Positions 12,563 to 24,629 of a stretch of DNA of 64,000 bases are shown piece by piece. Below the pieces are notes generated by a model that searched no databases, had not been told where the DNA came from, and saw only the letters and a program-made list of their open reading frames with translations. The first letter of the stretch is position 1; each line of letters starts with the position of its first letter. Source of the DNA: Tipula vernalis (lineage: Eukaryota; Arthropoda; Insecta; Diptera; Tipulidae). The position numbers were made by a program, and so were the translations under genes. The DNA lies in NCBI GenBank assembly GCA_958295665.1, contig OY282560.1, positions 141,104,091 through 141,168,090 of the forward strand, written 5' to 3'.

Positions 12563-13600
12563 GTGTTAAGTAAACGCTTAATCATTACAATGAGACATTT
12601 GCGTGATCCACCACCTTCTCATGTAGCCAATATGCATTTTGTAAACCTGTTCTCTAATGGAAATGCACGCGTTGCTGTCGAAAAATACAGGCGTCGATAT
12701 CCAACAGGCCAGTACTTGGGTATAGGACATTCATTGCAATACATCGACGTTTTCCCAAAGAAGGATTATTCCAACAACAACACGAGTCCAGCGTGAATAT
12801 TAACGTACACGTTGGAAGAGGATTTATTACGATTAATACGCGCTGATCCTACGACAAGTATCAGCCGCCTGTCTATTAGATTAGGCATATCGAGGTCAAG
12901 AAGGCCTTAATCCTTATCACTTCCGTCGTGCTCAACATCTAGGAAATGTGGACTATCGTGCCAGATCAGTTTTTTGTAACTGGATAATTTCACAGCAAAG
13001 AAGTGATGTCAATTTTATAAGGAGAATATTGTAGACAGATAAAGCTACTTTCACCAGGGCGGGTATAACAAATTATAGAAACCTCCATGTTTGCGCTGTC
13101 GAAAACCCAAACGTCGTAAGGGAGACAGCTTTCCAGAGCCAATTTGCTATAAATGTATGGGCGGGAATGATCCACGATTAACTTATCGGACCTTACGTGG
13201 TAATAAACAGGCTTGATCAACATGTATTATTAGAATTTTCGGGAATCACGTTGTCATGGAAAAAGTGCCATTGTTGAGGAGAAGGCGAATGCAACTGCAA
13301 TTAGATGGAGCTCCAGCACATTTTGCAAAGATAATACGTGATAATTTGAATGAAAATAATCCACGGTGGATCGGTAGAGGAGGTCCTGTAGCCTGGCCGC
13401 CAAGGTCCCCTGATCTTACGCCCCTAGATTTTTATTTCTGACAGCAAGAATTTTCGCTGCTGCAGCAGAAACAAAAGGCAACCCTTAACAATTGCGTTGG
13501 ACAACAACTAGTGTGATCAGGAGAGCTCTTGTTTGTTTACAAGAGAGTGGAGAGCATTTCGAACATGTCATTTAATTAAAAATGTTTAATAATTTGTAAT
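12563..13600 (+). pseudogene. IS630/Tc1/mariner-superfamily transposase pseudogene
   Basis: A transposase readable through frameshifts. The N-terminus (from about 12590) shows VANMHFVNLFSNGNARVAV...YRRRYP, the helix-turn-helix-like region found in mariner-related insect transposases. Next come LEEDLLRLIRADPTTSISRL and RLGISRS (second DNA-binding half). The catalytic core follows: TDKATFTRAG (13030-13060, first Asp), VRETAFQSQFAINVWAGM, then QLDGAPAHF (about 13295-13325, second Asp) and WIGRGGPVAWPPRSPDLTPLDF (13370-13435) with the third acidic residue apparently Asp. So the triad reads as DDD rather than DDE. Stops at TAG for a conserved Trp (about 13033), at 13172 and at 13439. The enzyme would cut and paste DNA; this copy is dead. 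It lies centrally in the long-inverted-repeat element and may be its own transposase or an earlier insertion copied around. Confidence 0.75.
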
Positions 13601-14201
13601 AAAAATTGTTTTTATTGATTATTAATAAAATACTAATATTTTATTTCTTCGACTTTATTTTAAACATCTTTTTTGTTTAATTTCCCTACTTTCATTAGGT
13701 GATTTTTGCGCGGTATTTTTAAGAGTTAGCTAGTAACAAAGTTTTGTCAATTTGTAGATATTATGCTGTAGATTAATAATAATAATTAAAATAATTAACT
13801 TAATGGGACATTTTCACGGTTTACAGTTCAGTTTTTTAAAAAGTAGAGGTTTTCTTTACTAAAAAAAATGTTATTTTCCCGAAATTTTTTACATTCTTTA
13901 AAAGAACCTAGCTAAGTGCGCAAACTATCAAATAAAGTGACTCATAAACTTCATCTTTTCAAAAACCGCAAACAGAATTATAATCGAGCCCATAACTTGA
14001 AAATGAGACACCCACTTTAAAGGATTTTTTGCGATAATTTTACTTAAATATTCAGAATTTTCCGGCCGATCACTTGACGACCAAACACATTGTATATCTT
14101 GCAGCTTGTACAAAATTTTAATTGAAATTAATAAAATTTTAATTAACAATTTTGCATTTTAGTAAATTGATTTTTAGAGAAATTTAGGGAAATCGTTAAG
14201 C

Positions 14202-14340
14202 TTCGTGTTTTTTTTTAAATTTCTTTTCGTAGATTACTAGATTAGTTTTATTATAAATCATGGCTGTTTATGTAGTAGCATTGGTAAAGTAATAAAACTA
14301 ATCTAGTAATCTACGAAATGAAATTTAAAAAAAAAGCACG
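14202..14340. repeat. Hairpin, about 55-bp arms
   Basis: A nearly perfect inverted repeat inside the right arm of the long-inverted-repeat element: CGTAGATTACTAGATTAG near 14228 is mirrored by CTAATCTAGTAATCTACG near 14303, with T-rich and A-rich outer parts also pairing. The roughly 30-bp loop holds GGCTGTTTATGTAGTAGCAT. No counterpart hairpin is seen at the matching place in the left arm, so it may be a separate small insertion. Confidence 0.65.
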
Positions 14341-15279
14341 GAGGCTGACGATGTTTGAGAATAAAAATCAATTTACTAAAACGCAAAATTGTGAATTAAA
14401 ATTTTATTAATTTTAATTAAAATTGTCGACAAGCTGCAATTCGATATATTTAATTTAAAATTGTTTATATTTATCAATACAAAAGTTCATTTAAATTGAA
14501 AATAAAGACAACACAAAATAATTCCAATATGATTTTGTTTATGTTTCATAGGAAAATAAAAATCTTTATTCGCCTGGGGATTTGACTGTTTAGACTGATG
14601 TCACGGCTATTTATGTAGTGGCATTGTCCTTTGATTCTATGGCGATATGATTTCAGATCGTACTGTCGTACGATACTATTATGGTATGATGGTATGATTG
14701 TATGACTTTACGTAACATTAGTATTAGCCGCCTGTGACGGTATATCAATCCAATTCCAATTACAACACGCGACATTTAAAAATACATCCCAAATTGTCAA
14801 TTAGTATTGTAGCTATTACCCTTATTTTTAAGAAAATAATAAACATACCACAAACAAATAGGTACCCTTTTTTTTGTGGTAATAAAATAATAAATATTTA
14901 GCGAAATGTAAATACATATTATTTTTAACCATCAACAGAAATTATTGAGTTTTATAAACGTCTTTGTATGAATATAATTAAAACAAAAATCTAAATGATT
15001 TCATTACGAAATGCAATAAGAAACAAAAAAACCATCCGAAAATTTTAGTAACGTTCCGTTGCGAAAATTTTCGTAATCCGGATTTCAAGAATACCATTTT
15101 AAGAACTTACATTTTCATCTTCTCTCTCGAAATTTTATTATTTCTTTTTGCCTCTCTTCGTTATATTCGTAATGGTTTCAAGAATACTAAATTATGATTT
15201 CACCATTACTATTACGAAAATAGCATTACGAAAATTTTCGGTTACGAAAATTTTCGTAATGTTTCAAGAATAGCACCCC

Positions 15280-17519
15280 TGATTCTACTTTCCACCAGAC
15301 ATCTGTAGGTATTTAACAATATTAATGGGTGAGCACCTCCTTTTTTTCTTCACAATATTTTTAATACATTGATTACCCCTTTACAAGCATCGATCAGTTT
15401 TGCATTTTGCTTATTGAATTAGAATTTACTATCTATTGTAATTCCTAATATTTTTACTTCTTCTATTCTCTTATTGTTTGCACTTATGTTTAATAGGTTC
15501 GTTGTTCGTACTTATGTTATGCAATAAAACTATGTAGTTAGTTTTACTACCATTTATTGATTTATTGAGAGGTTTAACTTTCTTAATTCTTCTATGAAAA
15601 TATTAAGCTTTAAATTAACCATGTTATTAAGGTCATCTACATTATAATCTGATATTAAAAGAATAAAGTCATCTGTATACTGAAGAATGGTAAGTTTATC
15701 GTCGTTAAGTTTATGTAGTTCAGCTGTGTAAATATTGAAGAGGTCCGGACTCCACAGATCGCCTTGCGGTATGCCTTCACTAGAAATCTTTGTCATAACA
15801 TTATCTCCCACCTCAAAATGAATTACTCTATTAATTAATGATTGATATATCCAGTTGATATACGTTTTATTAAATTTGAATTTTTGCATTATTTGTATTA
15901 ATACATTACCCTCCACGTAATTTTTCCCCTTCTTTTATTCTCTTCTGCGATGTACATGAATTTATTAATCATATCCGTGGCTGAAAGACTTTTCCTGAAA
16001 CCAAAGCTGAAGTCCGGCAGAACCCTTTCATTATCCACGAATGTATTTATTCTATTTTAAGCATTTTGCTTGTTATCTTTGCCATGGTTGAGAACAGGTG
16101 GATTCCTCTATAATTTTCTACTTCGTTGATATCCTTACCTGGTTTCGGTACCGCTACTATCTTAATTCTTTTCCAAGACAGACTTAATTTTTTCAAGCTT
16201 TATTTAAATGATTCATAACGATCTCGATATGGTTCTCTGGAAGGTTTTTTAATATGTTGTAAGAGATTTTGTTTAGGCCTGGCGTTAATATGCTACTGTT
16301 TGTAATAATATCATTGATATCATCTTTATCAAATTCCTCCTCCAAGACCGTTGATTTGGGCAGATTAAGTTTGTTTTCCGCTTCTATAAACGACTCCTTT
16401 ATTTTGTCAATGAACTGCTTCATATTATTGACATCCTTGAAGATATCCTGGTTGTATTCTTTTCTTTTGTTAGAGATCTTGATTATCTTCCAAATCTCTT
16501 TCTGGTTTAGCCTGGGGTTGATTTCATCAATGAAATTATTCCAACTATTTCTTTTTAGTTTTTTTATCAGGTTTCTGAGATTATTCGTTGCTTTTTTCAT
16601 TTCCTCTTTACAATACCTGTTATTGCTGTTCCTATTGAACATCCTCAACTTCTCCCTTTTAATTTTCCATAGTTTGTTTACCTCCCCACTCCACCATTGC
16701 TTACCAACATATTTATTTCCCGAATTAAGTTTGTTCACATTGGAGTTGATGATGTCCGTTAATATGTATTCATAATCTATAATATCGTCAGAGTGATTAG
16801 GGTTATAATTCTTGATATCCTCTATAGCTTTCTTTGTATTTATAAGAGTTTTGTTCACTTCTTTTGATCCACTGTTGTTTAATTTTATGATGATCGGAAT
16901 GTGATCCGTAGAACCGATTCTAATCATCTCTGTTTTCTATATAAGATCCTTAGATATATCAACCAGATGCCAGTGTTTTGTCAATAGTTGACGCTCTACC
17001 GTTTACTTGCAACCTTGTTATTGCCCCCTTTAACTGGTCCGCTATCATCTTGCCTCTATTGCAAACCCTGTTGTCGTAACCCCAATTTGGGTGATGCGCA
17101 TTAATGTCTCTTATGATTATGTTATATGAATTTTGATTTTCATCCCATATTTTATTAAGTTTATGATAGATTAGATTATTATTTTTATTCGGAGGGATAT
17201 AAATACCCGTGATTTTTATTTTCTTGTTAAATTTGTCTAATAGTTCTATAGATATTATTTCAATAGGACTAAAGTCCCCTACTTCGATTATTTTATAATT
17301 CAGTTTTTTACTTATTATCATACCCACACCCCCATAACCATCACCTCTATTTTTAATAATAATTTCGAAATTTTTCATTTTGATTTTATCCTCCACCCTA
17401 GTCTATGTTTCGTTCACAAATGTAAGGTCAATTTCTCTTTGGTTTATGTAATGCTCTCATTCCTCTTTGTTACATTTGGGACTTCTTATATTTAATTGCA
17501 AGATATTCATGCTAGCCAT
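15280..17519 (-). pseudogene. LINE ORF2, endonuclease and RT part
   Basis: Starts at 17519 (MASMNILQLNIRSPK), 8 nt inside the ORF1 end, a common LINE coupling. The endonuclease domain (about 17519-16860) shows NILQLNIRS, the ITGIYIPP block, DINAHHPNWGYDNR (usually GDFNAHHxxWG) and STDHIPIIIKL (usually SDHxPI). After a linker the RT runs from about 16350 to 15554 with KPGKDINEVENYRGIHL, GIPQGDLWSPDLFNIY and a catalytic box QYTDDFILL where YADD is usual. RT motif A (LDxxxAFD) is not readable near 15930, so part of the palm is deleted. In-frame stops occur near 17450, 17405 and 16930. It would nick target DNA and reverse-transcribe the LINE RNA, but this copy is dead. The plus-strand frame at 16269-16775 is its antisense shadow. 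Confidence 0.75.
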
Positions 17520-18762
17520 CATCAACAGCGCTGAGTTTGGTTTTGGTTTTGGATTTATGGTTAGTCACTTTGTCCATTTCCAGAAGATTCTCCAGAATTT
17601 CCGTCAAGACAAGATCCGAAGCAGGCGTCTTTGGATCTCCTCCTAGATAGCCCTGAGTGAGCGTCTGTGTTTTTCTGTTGATGAGTATAATTTTATTTTG
17701 GTTTTCCTTGACTTCCCTCATTTCCTCTTTTATTTTTTCATTTTCTACTTTCATATTTGTTTTGAGTGTTTCAAATTCTGTTTTGATTTTGTCCAGCTCC
17801 TTGTTGTTTATTATTGTCAGAAGCTCCGGGAAATCTCATTACTTCGAAGATCCTAATTTCTTCGGGTAGAGTATTCGATCTGAATGTGATTTTCACTGCA
17901 CTTGTTTTTTCCTCTTTTTTTTCTGCTTGATTCTACTTCATCAACCTTTCTACTCTTATTAACTTGACTCTCGTATTAATATTTTCTTTAATTTTGGTTT
18001 CATCTGTATTGATCGGGTTTTTTTTTTTATAAACCTATAAAACCATAAAATTCGGGATAAAACAATTGAATTTATGGATTTTTTCCAGGTTAATATTATT
18101 CACGATCTTATTTGCTGAATCCAGTTCCCTCGTCTGCACTTTTACCCTGTTCTTGCCGAACTGAGAAACTTCAAGCATTTTCCCGATGTTCAATGAATTT
18201 AAAATTTCCGCAACAATAATATTGTCTATGTCTTTTTTTTCTATTATGAATATGTATGGACCATTGTCCCCAGGTTGATACTTGTTTTTAACCACTTGTT
18301 CAGGCCTGAGTGTGTCAGACCCCATTTTGTCACTTGCCGAAATCACTTTTAAATCATTATCTATTGTATTTACTTTAGATTTTTTACTTGCCTGCGAAAT
18401 ATTATTGTCGTTGTCTTCCTCATTGTTATAAGATAACGGGATCTCCTTCATCTCGTTCACCTGTCTTTTAAAATTTGTGTATGCTTTCGTATCTTCGTTT
18501 CTTACTATAACTGGAACCTCCGAACTTGTATCCATATTGAGAATAGAATAAACCTCTAATTCTGCACGTGTTTCATTGACTAATTTTTTATATTTGTTCT
18601 CTCCGTATTTGCTTTCCAAATTTTATCGTTTTTATCTTTCCTTTTTATTTTTAAAGATTAATATCTTACTAATCTTGTATTTAAAATTTCATTTTTTACT
18701 GATTCCGCTTTCCTTCTGATTCTCAGATTATGTGTTTTTAAATCCAAATTCGCCTCACTCAT
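17512..18762 (-). pseudogene. LINE ORF1 (gag-like nucleic-acid-binding protein)
   Basis: Likely start at 18762 (MSEANLDLKTHNLRIRRK), followed by a stop/frameshift near 18630 and a long readable segment 18619-18035. That segment has an acidic, low-complexity middle and a GPYIFIIEKKD...VKVQTRELDSANKIV...FIPNF block, resembling the RNA-binding fold before the zinc knuckles in I-clade ORF1 proteins. After another frameshift, a SAVKITFRSNTLPEE-type segment (about 17910-17855) continues that domain. The CCHC zinc knuckles expected after it are missing, apparently deleted. The last part (17754-17512) is a charged, coiled-coil-like tail. The stop at 17514-17512 overlaps the ORF2 start. In the family this protein coats the LINE RNA; this copy is broken. 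Confidence 0.65.
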
Positions 18763-18799
18763 GCGAGCCCCACTGGCTCACTTTATATTAAAGAACGTA

Positions 18800-21700
18800 T
18801 CCTTTGGATCTAATTGCTGATATTTCTAATCACAAAAATATATTTTATCACACCACTTTTATTTGACTCAAATTTTATACTATGATTCACTAAATTAATT
18901 AATAATTATTATCAATGAACTAATTGCACTCCTAAATTAATACTGTTCTTCTCGGACAAAATCAGTGTAATATACCTCCATCCCGGAAAATTAACTAAAA
19001 TTTCTTGAAATTAACAAAATAAACGGAAAACATAATTTTTGGCCCAATGGTGTTAAAAATAGTGAAAGTTTGAGTTTAATACTTTTAAGTAAACCCAATA
19101 AACGCTCGCTCAGTTTAGTAAACTAAAACTTATAAATTAAAAATTCCCGTGATTTATGATGAACATCCCGAGGTTCGGGTTTACATAAACTTATCTATTT
19201 ACTCCTAAAAATTTTATTTTCCATTTTCCTTTATATTGTAGAGGGGGGAAAATAGGAATAATAATGAATTTTTTCGTCACTTTTATGTTTGTATTCCCTC
19301 GATATTCACATTTTGTCATAATGAGGCATTTTGTTTTTTCTGTCCACCGACCATTAATTAGACGGTACGGTTCTTTATAAATCAGTTTTAATTTTTAAAA
19401 TTTGATAATTGTGTATCTTTGGAAATTTCAAATAATGAATGCTTACTTTCGAAATAATTAATTTAATTTTAGCTGCGAAATGTAAAGCTATATACTTTGT
19501 TCAATTTTTGTGAAATTTAAGATGTCAATTGAAAAATAAAAACTTTATAAATGAAAATCGGAAGAACATAGACAGTTGAATTATCGGAAATTTAATTAAT
19601 GAGCCACAATAAATGAAACCATCAATTAGTGTCAAAAGATACCTTACGTACATTTTACAATAAACCAAAAGTTGCATTCACGGCAACTTTCATTTTTCTT
19701 ATAAATATGCAGCAAATCAAAAGTTGGCCACTGTCAATGTGATTCTGATCTAGTGAAATTGGTATAATAAAAAAATAAAAAAATAAAATTTTTTATCTCT
19801 TTGGTATGACAATTTTCTTTTTTAATTTATTTTACGATAATAATTTCATCAACTGCTACTTATCATATAACATAAATTTATTTACTGCTTTTTTTATAGG
19901 TTTTATGATTTATTTCGAAAATATATTAAGTTAATGATTGATTTGGGATACTTGAGCGCAAATTAGAAATTTAAAAACAAATTTTTTATTTTTTTTTACC
20001 AATTTAATTTAAATTTAGGGTTAATAAGCGTATTTATCTGCATGGCATTATACGTACTATGTATAAAATCGAATCAAGGTCGTTTGTCAATTAGAAAATT
20101 TGTCACAATTTTGGTTGGACTTCAAAATTTTAGAATGTTGTATACCTATACACATTGCAGAATTAAATATAAAAAAAGCGTTAAAAATAAATTAAACATT
20201 AAAATTATAAACCAACAATCACCTGCTTTGTTGCTGTTGCTGTTGCTATTTTATATTATGAATAGAATTAATTAAAAATTACATAAAATGTATGCCAGGT
20301 GTTGTTGTTGTTGTTTTATAAACTTGCACCAAATAAAGGTATAATGTAGGTAAAATATTATAAATGGATAACAACAAGATGTAGATTGTTAAAACACGGT
20401 TAGTGAGACACTTGTTGGAAATTAATTGTAAAATAATAAAATTTATTTCACGACCCATGAGGGTTGATAAAAAAAATTTATAATTATCGCGTACAAACAT
20501 TATTTCAATTATGTTCTGTATGCCTTCTCTACGGGTAGACAAATTTGTATTAATAGTAGAACTATTTTGTAAAAAAGGTATTTTATATACAGGAAAACAT
20601 AATTAAAAATAATTTTATGGTTTTTATAGGTTGTACAATAAATATACATAAACCATATATATAACGAGGTAGATTTTGTAATACACGCGCTGTTTTTTAC
20701 AGGCTTTATTACACATCCACCCACTGTAGATTGTCCAATTTTCTGTATATAAAAATATTTATCTAGGTTTTTAGGTTTTTTATACCATTAAAAATAAATA
20801 AAATAAAATAAAAATTGCATCGCGTGAATTCAAACCAAAAAATAAAAAGTAAAAAATTCAAATTGAAATTAATTAAATTACGAGTACGTATGTATATGTT
20901 TAATTTAATGAGTTCTCAATTTTATTTATTTACATTTACGTACATCCATCTCGTTTGACCGCACATATTTACTAGTACATCATTATTATGCTAAAAATAA
21001 TATTTATAATTAAAATTGCGCAAATTTCATTTTTATTTGTTAATCTGCGAGTAAGTTGATTAATTATTTAGTAAAAACAAAATGTTTTTTTTTTGTTGCT
21101 TAATTTATCTTATCGGTAAATAATATTTTTGCATAATATTAATGTAACACATTTATCTTGTGATTTATTTCATAAAAACTAAAATTTTTTAATAATAATT
21201 GCAATATTTATTTATATTAATGATATTTTATTTAGTCAAGGATAAAATTTTTGTAATTAATGTTTAAATAAAATCTGAATTAGATAAGTGTGGTTAACAA
21301 AAATTCAAATTCAAATGTTGATGAAACCCACGCAGATTTGAGTCAGACACAGTTTTTATTTTTATTTTTAAGTTGGACAGTTAGCGCGGAATGTGTGAAG
21401 AAAATACAAAAAAAAAAAAAAACTGAAACTTGATTACTTAAGGTAGGTCAAGTAAAGCATATACTATATTTTGTGTCGTAAGCATAAATTGTGAAACGTG
21501 ACTTATAACGCGATATTATAGCATTTTATTAGGTGACTAAATTAAATATTTTGCAAATATTTGTTTGTTTGTGCGCAATAATATAGTAAACGAGGGTTAA
21601 GCAAAAGTTGATACAAATAAATTGCAAAATATTAATCCGAAACTAGAAATTTACTGAAATAAATCTATAGAAATTTACCGTGATTAATCAAACTGCAACT

Positions 21701-22500
21701 GGCCAAATTGTTTTGACAGAATCTAAATGACACTTGGCATGTTGAAGTTTCTCACAAAATATTTACCTTGGTATAGTATATACATATATATATATACAAA
21801 CTCAACTTCGGTCCGGAATTAGTCGATAAGTTAACCTTAAGTAACTCGCTCTCCAAATTTTAATAAAAGATAAATGAATTTGCCAAATTAAATTGATAAG
21901 GTGATAAGGTGTTGCTTATATATCCAATTATTTTGGAGAATTCACATATACATCTACTAAGAAAATATGTTTGCATTTGTTGCATAATATTTCAATATAT
22001 GTATGTATATCTGCGTAGTGTGGAAAACAGGATTTTTTGGAAAAATTGAAAGCTAGGCCATTTTATTTTCGTTTACTTTAGTAAAGTAAAGTTTAGAATC
22101 ATACAAATTTTACTTTGATGATCCCTTGTATTCGAAAAATTTGATTTCGAAGTGGTGTCTGTCGGTCCGTCTTATCTGTTGGTTTCTCGGTTGGTATGTC
22201 TGTCGATCTGTCTCTCTGTCTTTATCCTTTCTGCAGCTTTGATAGTTTAACCAATCGATCTAAAACTTTATACCTAAGCTTTTTTTATAAATTTGAAGGT
22301 CCCATATGTTGGGCCATAGGCCATACCTAAATTTTTAATCCTTAATGGCTGAAAATGGCTATTTGTTGAAGAAAGGGAATTGCTACCGAATACTTAATTA
22401 ATTTATCAAAAAAACGCGTTTTTCGTTAAAAGTTGTAAATTATAGAGACGTGCGACTAAGTAATCAACAACAAAAACGGGCAAGGTATTGCTTACATACT
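18800..22500. other. AT-rich DNA, no gene seen
   Basis: Nothing gene-like. Small open frames (20042-20275, 20279-20542, 20509-20724) translate A/T-rich sequence and GTT-repeat DNA. A short TA run lies at 21778-21796. A CTGTCGGTCCGTC-rich tract at 22157-22240 (TGTCTGTC-type) resembles another at 11617-11660, each followed by a few hundred bases of A/T-rich DNA; these may be remnants of a shared non-coding repeat family. Confidence 0.5.
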
Positions 22501-22539
22501 CGGATCTAAACTGGTTTTAAACTCTTTTCTATTAAATAT

Positions 22540-23290
22540 TAGGGTATTTTTGGTCAAGTGTGGTCTCGCTCGTAAATTAAAGAGTTTCATATTCTGGATG
22601 GTAAACTCTCACATTTCTTTACTTGTAGGGCATTCTATTATTTCTTGTCGAAAGAAAAATCCGGTCTTTAAAGATTAAGAAACATTTTAAATGTAAATCT
22701 TGTAATTTCTTTATTTTTGGATGACAAGAAATTAATTAAATTTTTTATATAATTTGTTCTTATATATAAACCTTCCCCATTAACTACTTTACAAATTATT
22801 TCTAAAGACTCACAAGAAACACTGGCCATCCTCAGGATTTACTTGTACTTCAGGTACTGATTCCTTTAGTTTGTGGCAAATAAACCCAGCTAAATTTTTT
22901 AGGCCATCATATACCATTGCATTAATTTCCCGATCCCCTATCAGTCTGAATTCTTTACTGTTTTGCGGTAAGCTAATTCCTTTGAAAATCAAACCTGAAT
23001 CACATTAATAAATAATTCGATCGGTTACATTTATAAATTTATAGTATTCCAAACTTATCAGTGTATTATCTGTTTATGATAATTCTGTGGGATCTATCTA
23101 TCTTATTTGTCAGCAAACAACTCCTTTCGTTGACTAGCATATTTAGCATAACATTAGACATTCTATCGATGATGTCATTCTGAAGCTCAACATGTAAGCC
23201 GTAAGCTTGAATTCGTTCTCTGGAATCAGTAAAAGGCCGCTCTTGTGTTCATGATGTCAAATCAATCATTCGTCTGTAAAATTTAAAAAA
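22540..23290 (-). pseudogene. P-element-like transposase, C-terminal part
   Basis: Minus-strand continuation of the P-like transposase whose core lies at 25580-26330. At about 23210-23130 QAYGLHVELQNDIIDRMSN fits the helical region before the C-terminal catalytic block. At 22992-22810 there is LIGDREINAMVYDGLKNLAGFICHKLK, resembling the xxxYLAGYIxxKLR block near the P-element C-terminus. A further frame (about 22690-22550) reads SLKTGFFF...IIECPTSKE...KLFNLRARPHL, like the family's final segment. Several stops and frameshifts are present. Separation from the core is explained by the LINE and foldback insertions between 23546 and 25570. Confidence 0.55.
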
Positions 23291-23545
23291 TAAAACTCTA
23301 TTCAAAAATTATGAAAAGTTCACACAAGTTTGAATAAATTAAAACACTCTTCCCATGCCCCATCCTCTATTAATCCGAAACATGCTGCTCTATTTTATTT
23401 TTTTAATAGAAAATTAATTAAGAACCAGAAGTTCCAGTACAATTTTAATTTATTATACCATTAATAGGCTAGCATTTATTGAAATAATCTCACTTCAATG
23501 ATCGTCTGATCTTACAATTACTCATATTAAAATCATAAAATTTAC

Positions 23546-24612
23546 ACCGGTGTGAAGTTTTCCACAGAATTCACATGTGTAGCTACACAAATTAACAGAT
23601 TTCAAAAATGTAGCTACACAAATTTAGCAAATAATAGTGTAGTCGTATACAAGCAATGTAGCAGGATTAAAAATTAAATCGAGTATGAAATTAAAAATTA
23701 TTTTTAATGGACTATAGACTAATAAAATAAAAATTAAATTTCACTTCGTAAAATAAATAAATTAAAACTAATTGGTGTAGCGGTCACTTGTTGGCCGGTT
23801 ACAAGAAATCCTAGAGATGTCAAAGTAAATCTGAGTATGGCATATTATTGCTTGCTTTCAGTAGGACATTTGGTCCATTAATCATTTTAACGCGACCCTC
23901 AAGGGGTGAGATATCGCATTTCCACACTTTTATTTTATACAAATAAAGTGTAGCGGTTACTTTTTGGCCAGTTACAAGAAATCCTAGAGATGTCTAAGTA
24001 AATCTGAGAATGGCATATTATTGCTTGCTTTAAGTAGAACATTTGGTCCATTAATCATTTTAACGCGACCCTCAAGGGGTGAGGCATCGCCTTTCCATAC
24101 TTTTATTTTATACAAATAAAGTATAGCGGTCACTTGTTGGCCAGTTACAAGAAATCCTAGAGATGTCTAAGTAAATCTGAGTATGCCATATTATTGCTTG
24201 CTTTCAGTAGAACATTTGGTTTATTAATCATTTTAAGGAGTGAGATATCGCATTTCCACACTTTTATTTTATACAAATAAAGTGTAGAGGTCACTTTTTG
24301 GCCAGTTACAAGAAATCCTAGAGATGTCTACTAAAAGCAAACAATAATATGGCATACTTAGATTTACTTAGACATCTCTAGGATTTCTTGTAACTGGCCA
24401 ATAATTGACCACTACACCAATTAATTTTAATTTATTTATTTTACTAAGTGAAATTTAATTTTTATTTTATTAGTCTTTAGTCCATTAAAAATAATTTTTA
24501 ATTTTATACTCGATTTAATTTTTAATCCTGCTACATTTTTTGTGTACAACTACACTATTTGCTAAATTTGTGGAGCTACATTTTTGAAATCTGTGGGAAA
24601 CTTCACACCGGT
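23546..24612. mobile_element. Foldback-like element with internal satellite
   Basis: Long inverted repeats of about 280-320 bp begin ACCGGTGTGAAGTTT at 23546 and end with the complement at 24612. The arms share ATTAAAAATTAAATCGAGTA, TAATGGACTA and ACAAGAAATCCTAGAGATG. Flanks are AAAATTTAC (23537-23545) and AAAACTTAC (24613-24621), a 9-bp direct repeat with one mismatch. A 9-bp duplication is typical of Mutator-like/foldback elements. Between the arms lie tandem repeats of about 173 bp. No coding capacity is visible, so it would be moved by another element's transposase. Confidence 0.8.
23775..24331 (+). repeat. 173-bp tandem repeat inside foldback element
   Basis: Units start at 23775, 23948, 24121 and 24282 with GTGTAGCGGTCACTTGTTGG or a close variant, giving periods of 173, 173 and 161 bp and a partial last unit. 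The third unit is shorter because the GCGACCCTCAAGGG stretch is lost. The last partial unit then turns into an inverted copy of the unit start (24332 onward), so the right arm includes part of a unit. Unit identity looks high by eye. Confidence 0.85.
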
Positions 24613-24629
24613 AAAACTTACTCACTTCA

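Larger units (their letters stand above)
10472..15279. mobile_element. 4.8-kb element with very long inverted repeats
   Basis: The ends are mirror images: GGGGTGCTATTCTTGAAAC at 10472 and its complement ending at 15279. Inverted similarity continues inward in blocks: 10540-10720 with 14945-15110; 11180-11340 with 15110-15265; 12050-12290 with 13800-14020; and a TTGTTACTANCTAAC block near 12325 with one near 13720. So each arm is about 1.5-1.9 kb and the middle holds a decayed transposase (12563-13600). The order of blocks differs between arms, so they have been rearranged or gene-converted. It sits inside the LINE. No convincing target duplication is visible (TCT on the left, TGA on the right). 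It could be a foldback-like composite or one long-TIR DNA transposon with its own transposase. Confidence 0.75.
9400..18765 (-). mobile_element. I-superfamily-like LINE, split by an insertion
   Basis: A long minus-strand non-LTR retrotransposon. Reading from 18765 downwards: ORF1, overlapping ORF2 start, endonuclease, RT, thumb/linker and RNase H, ending near 9400. ORF1 plus an APE-type endonuclease plus a C-terminal RNase H is the layout of the I/LOA group of LINEs. The body is interrupted between 10472 and 15279 by an inverted-repeat element; deleting that element rejoins the RT thumb to the linker that precedes RNase H. The copy has several stops, frameshifts and internal deletions and cannot be active. 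The exact 3' end is uncertain because no clear tail or target duplication was found. Confidence 0.75.

Noticed and set aside
12990..13223. 77-residue minus-strand frame
   Set aside because: Antisense to the catalytic core of the decayed transposase, which reads in the plus direction.
16269..16775. 168-residue plus-strand frame
   Set aside because: It is antisense to the LINE endonuclease/linker region and is a leucine/serine-rich hydrophobic shadow translation without family motifs.
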